Positions 14,194 through 14,375 of a DNA stretch of 14,375 nt are shown piece by piece. Every line of letters starts with the position of its first letter. Within the stretch, counting starts at the first letter, position 1. The notes under the pieces are model-generated. The model worked only from the letters and a program-made list of their open reading frames with translations, was not told the origin of the DNA and did no database searches. This DNA is from Firmicutes bacterium CAG:110 (GTDB lineage: Bacteria; Bacillota; Clostridia; Oscillospirales; Oscillospiraceae). A program made the position numbers and the translations under genes. The stretch covers positions 6,785 to 21,159 of the forward strand of contig HF988084.1 in assembly GCA_000434635.1 (NCBI GenBank). The letters run 5' to 3'.

Positions 14194-14270
14194 GGCGCTG
14201 AAATTCCCTGTGCGAAGATTGTTATCTGACCCACTTCATTAAATTTGTATCCAACGACCGAGGTGTTTCT

Positions 14271-14375
14271 ATGTTATATTACGTTTCCGGCACGGTTGCC
14301 GTGCTTGAGCCGGGTCTGGCCGTCATCGACTGCGGCGGCGTGGGCTACGGCTGCCGCGTCACCGCTTACACCGCC
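14271..14375 (+). CDS. ruvA: Holliday junction branch migration protein RuvA, N-terminal part
   Basis: RuvA binds Holliday junctions as a tetramer and loads the RuvB motor. Only the first 35 codons are inside the window. They read MLYYVSGTVAVLEPGLAVID followed by CGGVGYGCRV, the start of the OB-fold domain with the conserved (D/N)xxGVGY motif. GAGGTG lies 5 nt before the ATG. The gene runs off the right edge, and ruvB is expected beyond it. The G+C-rich composition is back to that of ruvC, in contrast to the gene in between. Confidence 0.92.
   Translation, partial: MLYYVSGTVAVLEPGLAVIDCGGVGYGCRVTAYTA

Overview
The window is G+C-rich bacterial DNA with Firmicutes features: a T-box leader in front of metG, strong AGGAGG-type ribosome binding sites, and a Gram-positive-style ethanolamine microcompartment operon containing eutH and a pduL-type phosphotransacylase. 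The composition and gene content suggest a gut Clostridia of the Oscillospirales kind (Flavonifractor/Oscillibacter-like). That placement is an inference from style, not a database match.

Layout. (1) Positions 29-1987, minus strand: metG, with its own promoter and T-box leader (about 2005-2296). (2) Positions 2343-12703, minus strand: a twelve-gene ethanolamine utilisation (eut) operon, read in the order eutG, eutA, eutC, eutL, eutM, eutT, eutB, eutE, pduL, an unnamed eut-associated gene, eutN, eutH. Genes overlap or lie within about 65 nt of each other. (3) Positions 12704-12829: a short A+T-rich divergent promoter region. (4) Positions 12830-14375, plus strand: a 49-residue membrane peptide gene coupled to ruvC, then an A+T-rich P-loop ATPase/kinase-like gene, then the start of ruvA, which runs off the window.

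How the eut genes work together. EutH is the likely ethanolamine transporter. EutB and EutC form the adenosylcobalamin-dependent ammonia-lyase, which makes acetaldehyde and ammonia. EutA reactivates that enzyme and EutT makes its cofactor. EutE oxidises acetaldehyde to acetyl-CoA, EutG reduces it to ethanol and so recycles NADH, and PduL converts acetyl-CoA to acetyl-phosphate and recycles CoA. EutL, EutM and EutN provide the trimeric, hexameric and pentameric shell proteins. Likely encapsulation helices are visible at the EutC N-terminus and the EutE C-terminus, and possibly at the PduL N-terminus.

Points that stand out. eutB is separated from eutC by eutL, eutM and eutT, and a 12-bp perfect hairpin sits just before eutB. 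No regulator (eutVW, eutR), eutS, eutK, eutP or eutQ is present in the window. EutT lacks the CCxxC metal motif of the enterobacterial enzyme. The -35 box of the metG promoter lies in the loop of a 12-bp perfect inverted repeat placed just after eutH. The A+T-rich P-loop gene splits ruvC from ruvA and is bracketed by 13-bp inverted repeats with one mismatch. I found no RNA genes other than the T-box leader, no CRISPR array and no recognisable transposase.
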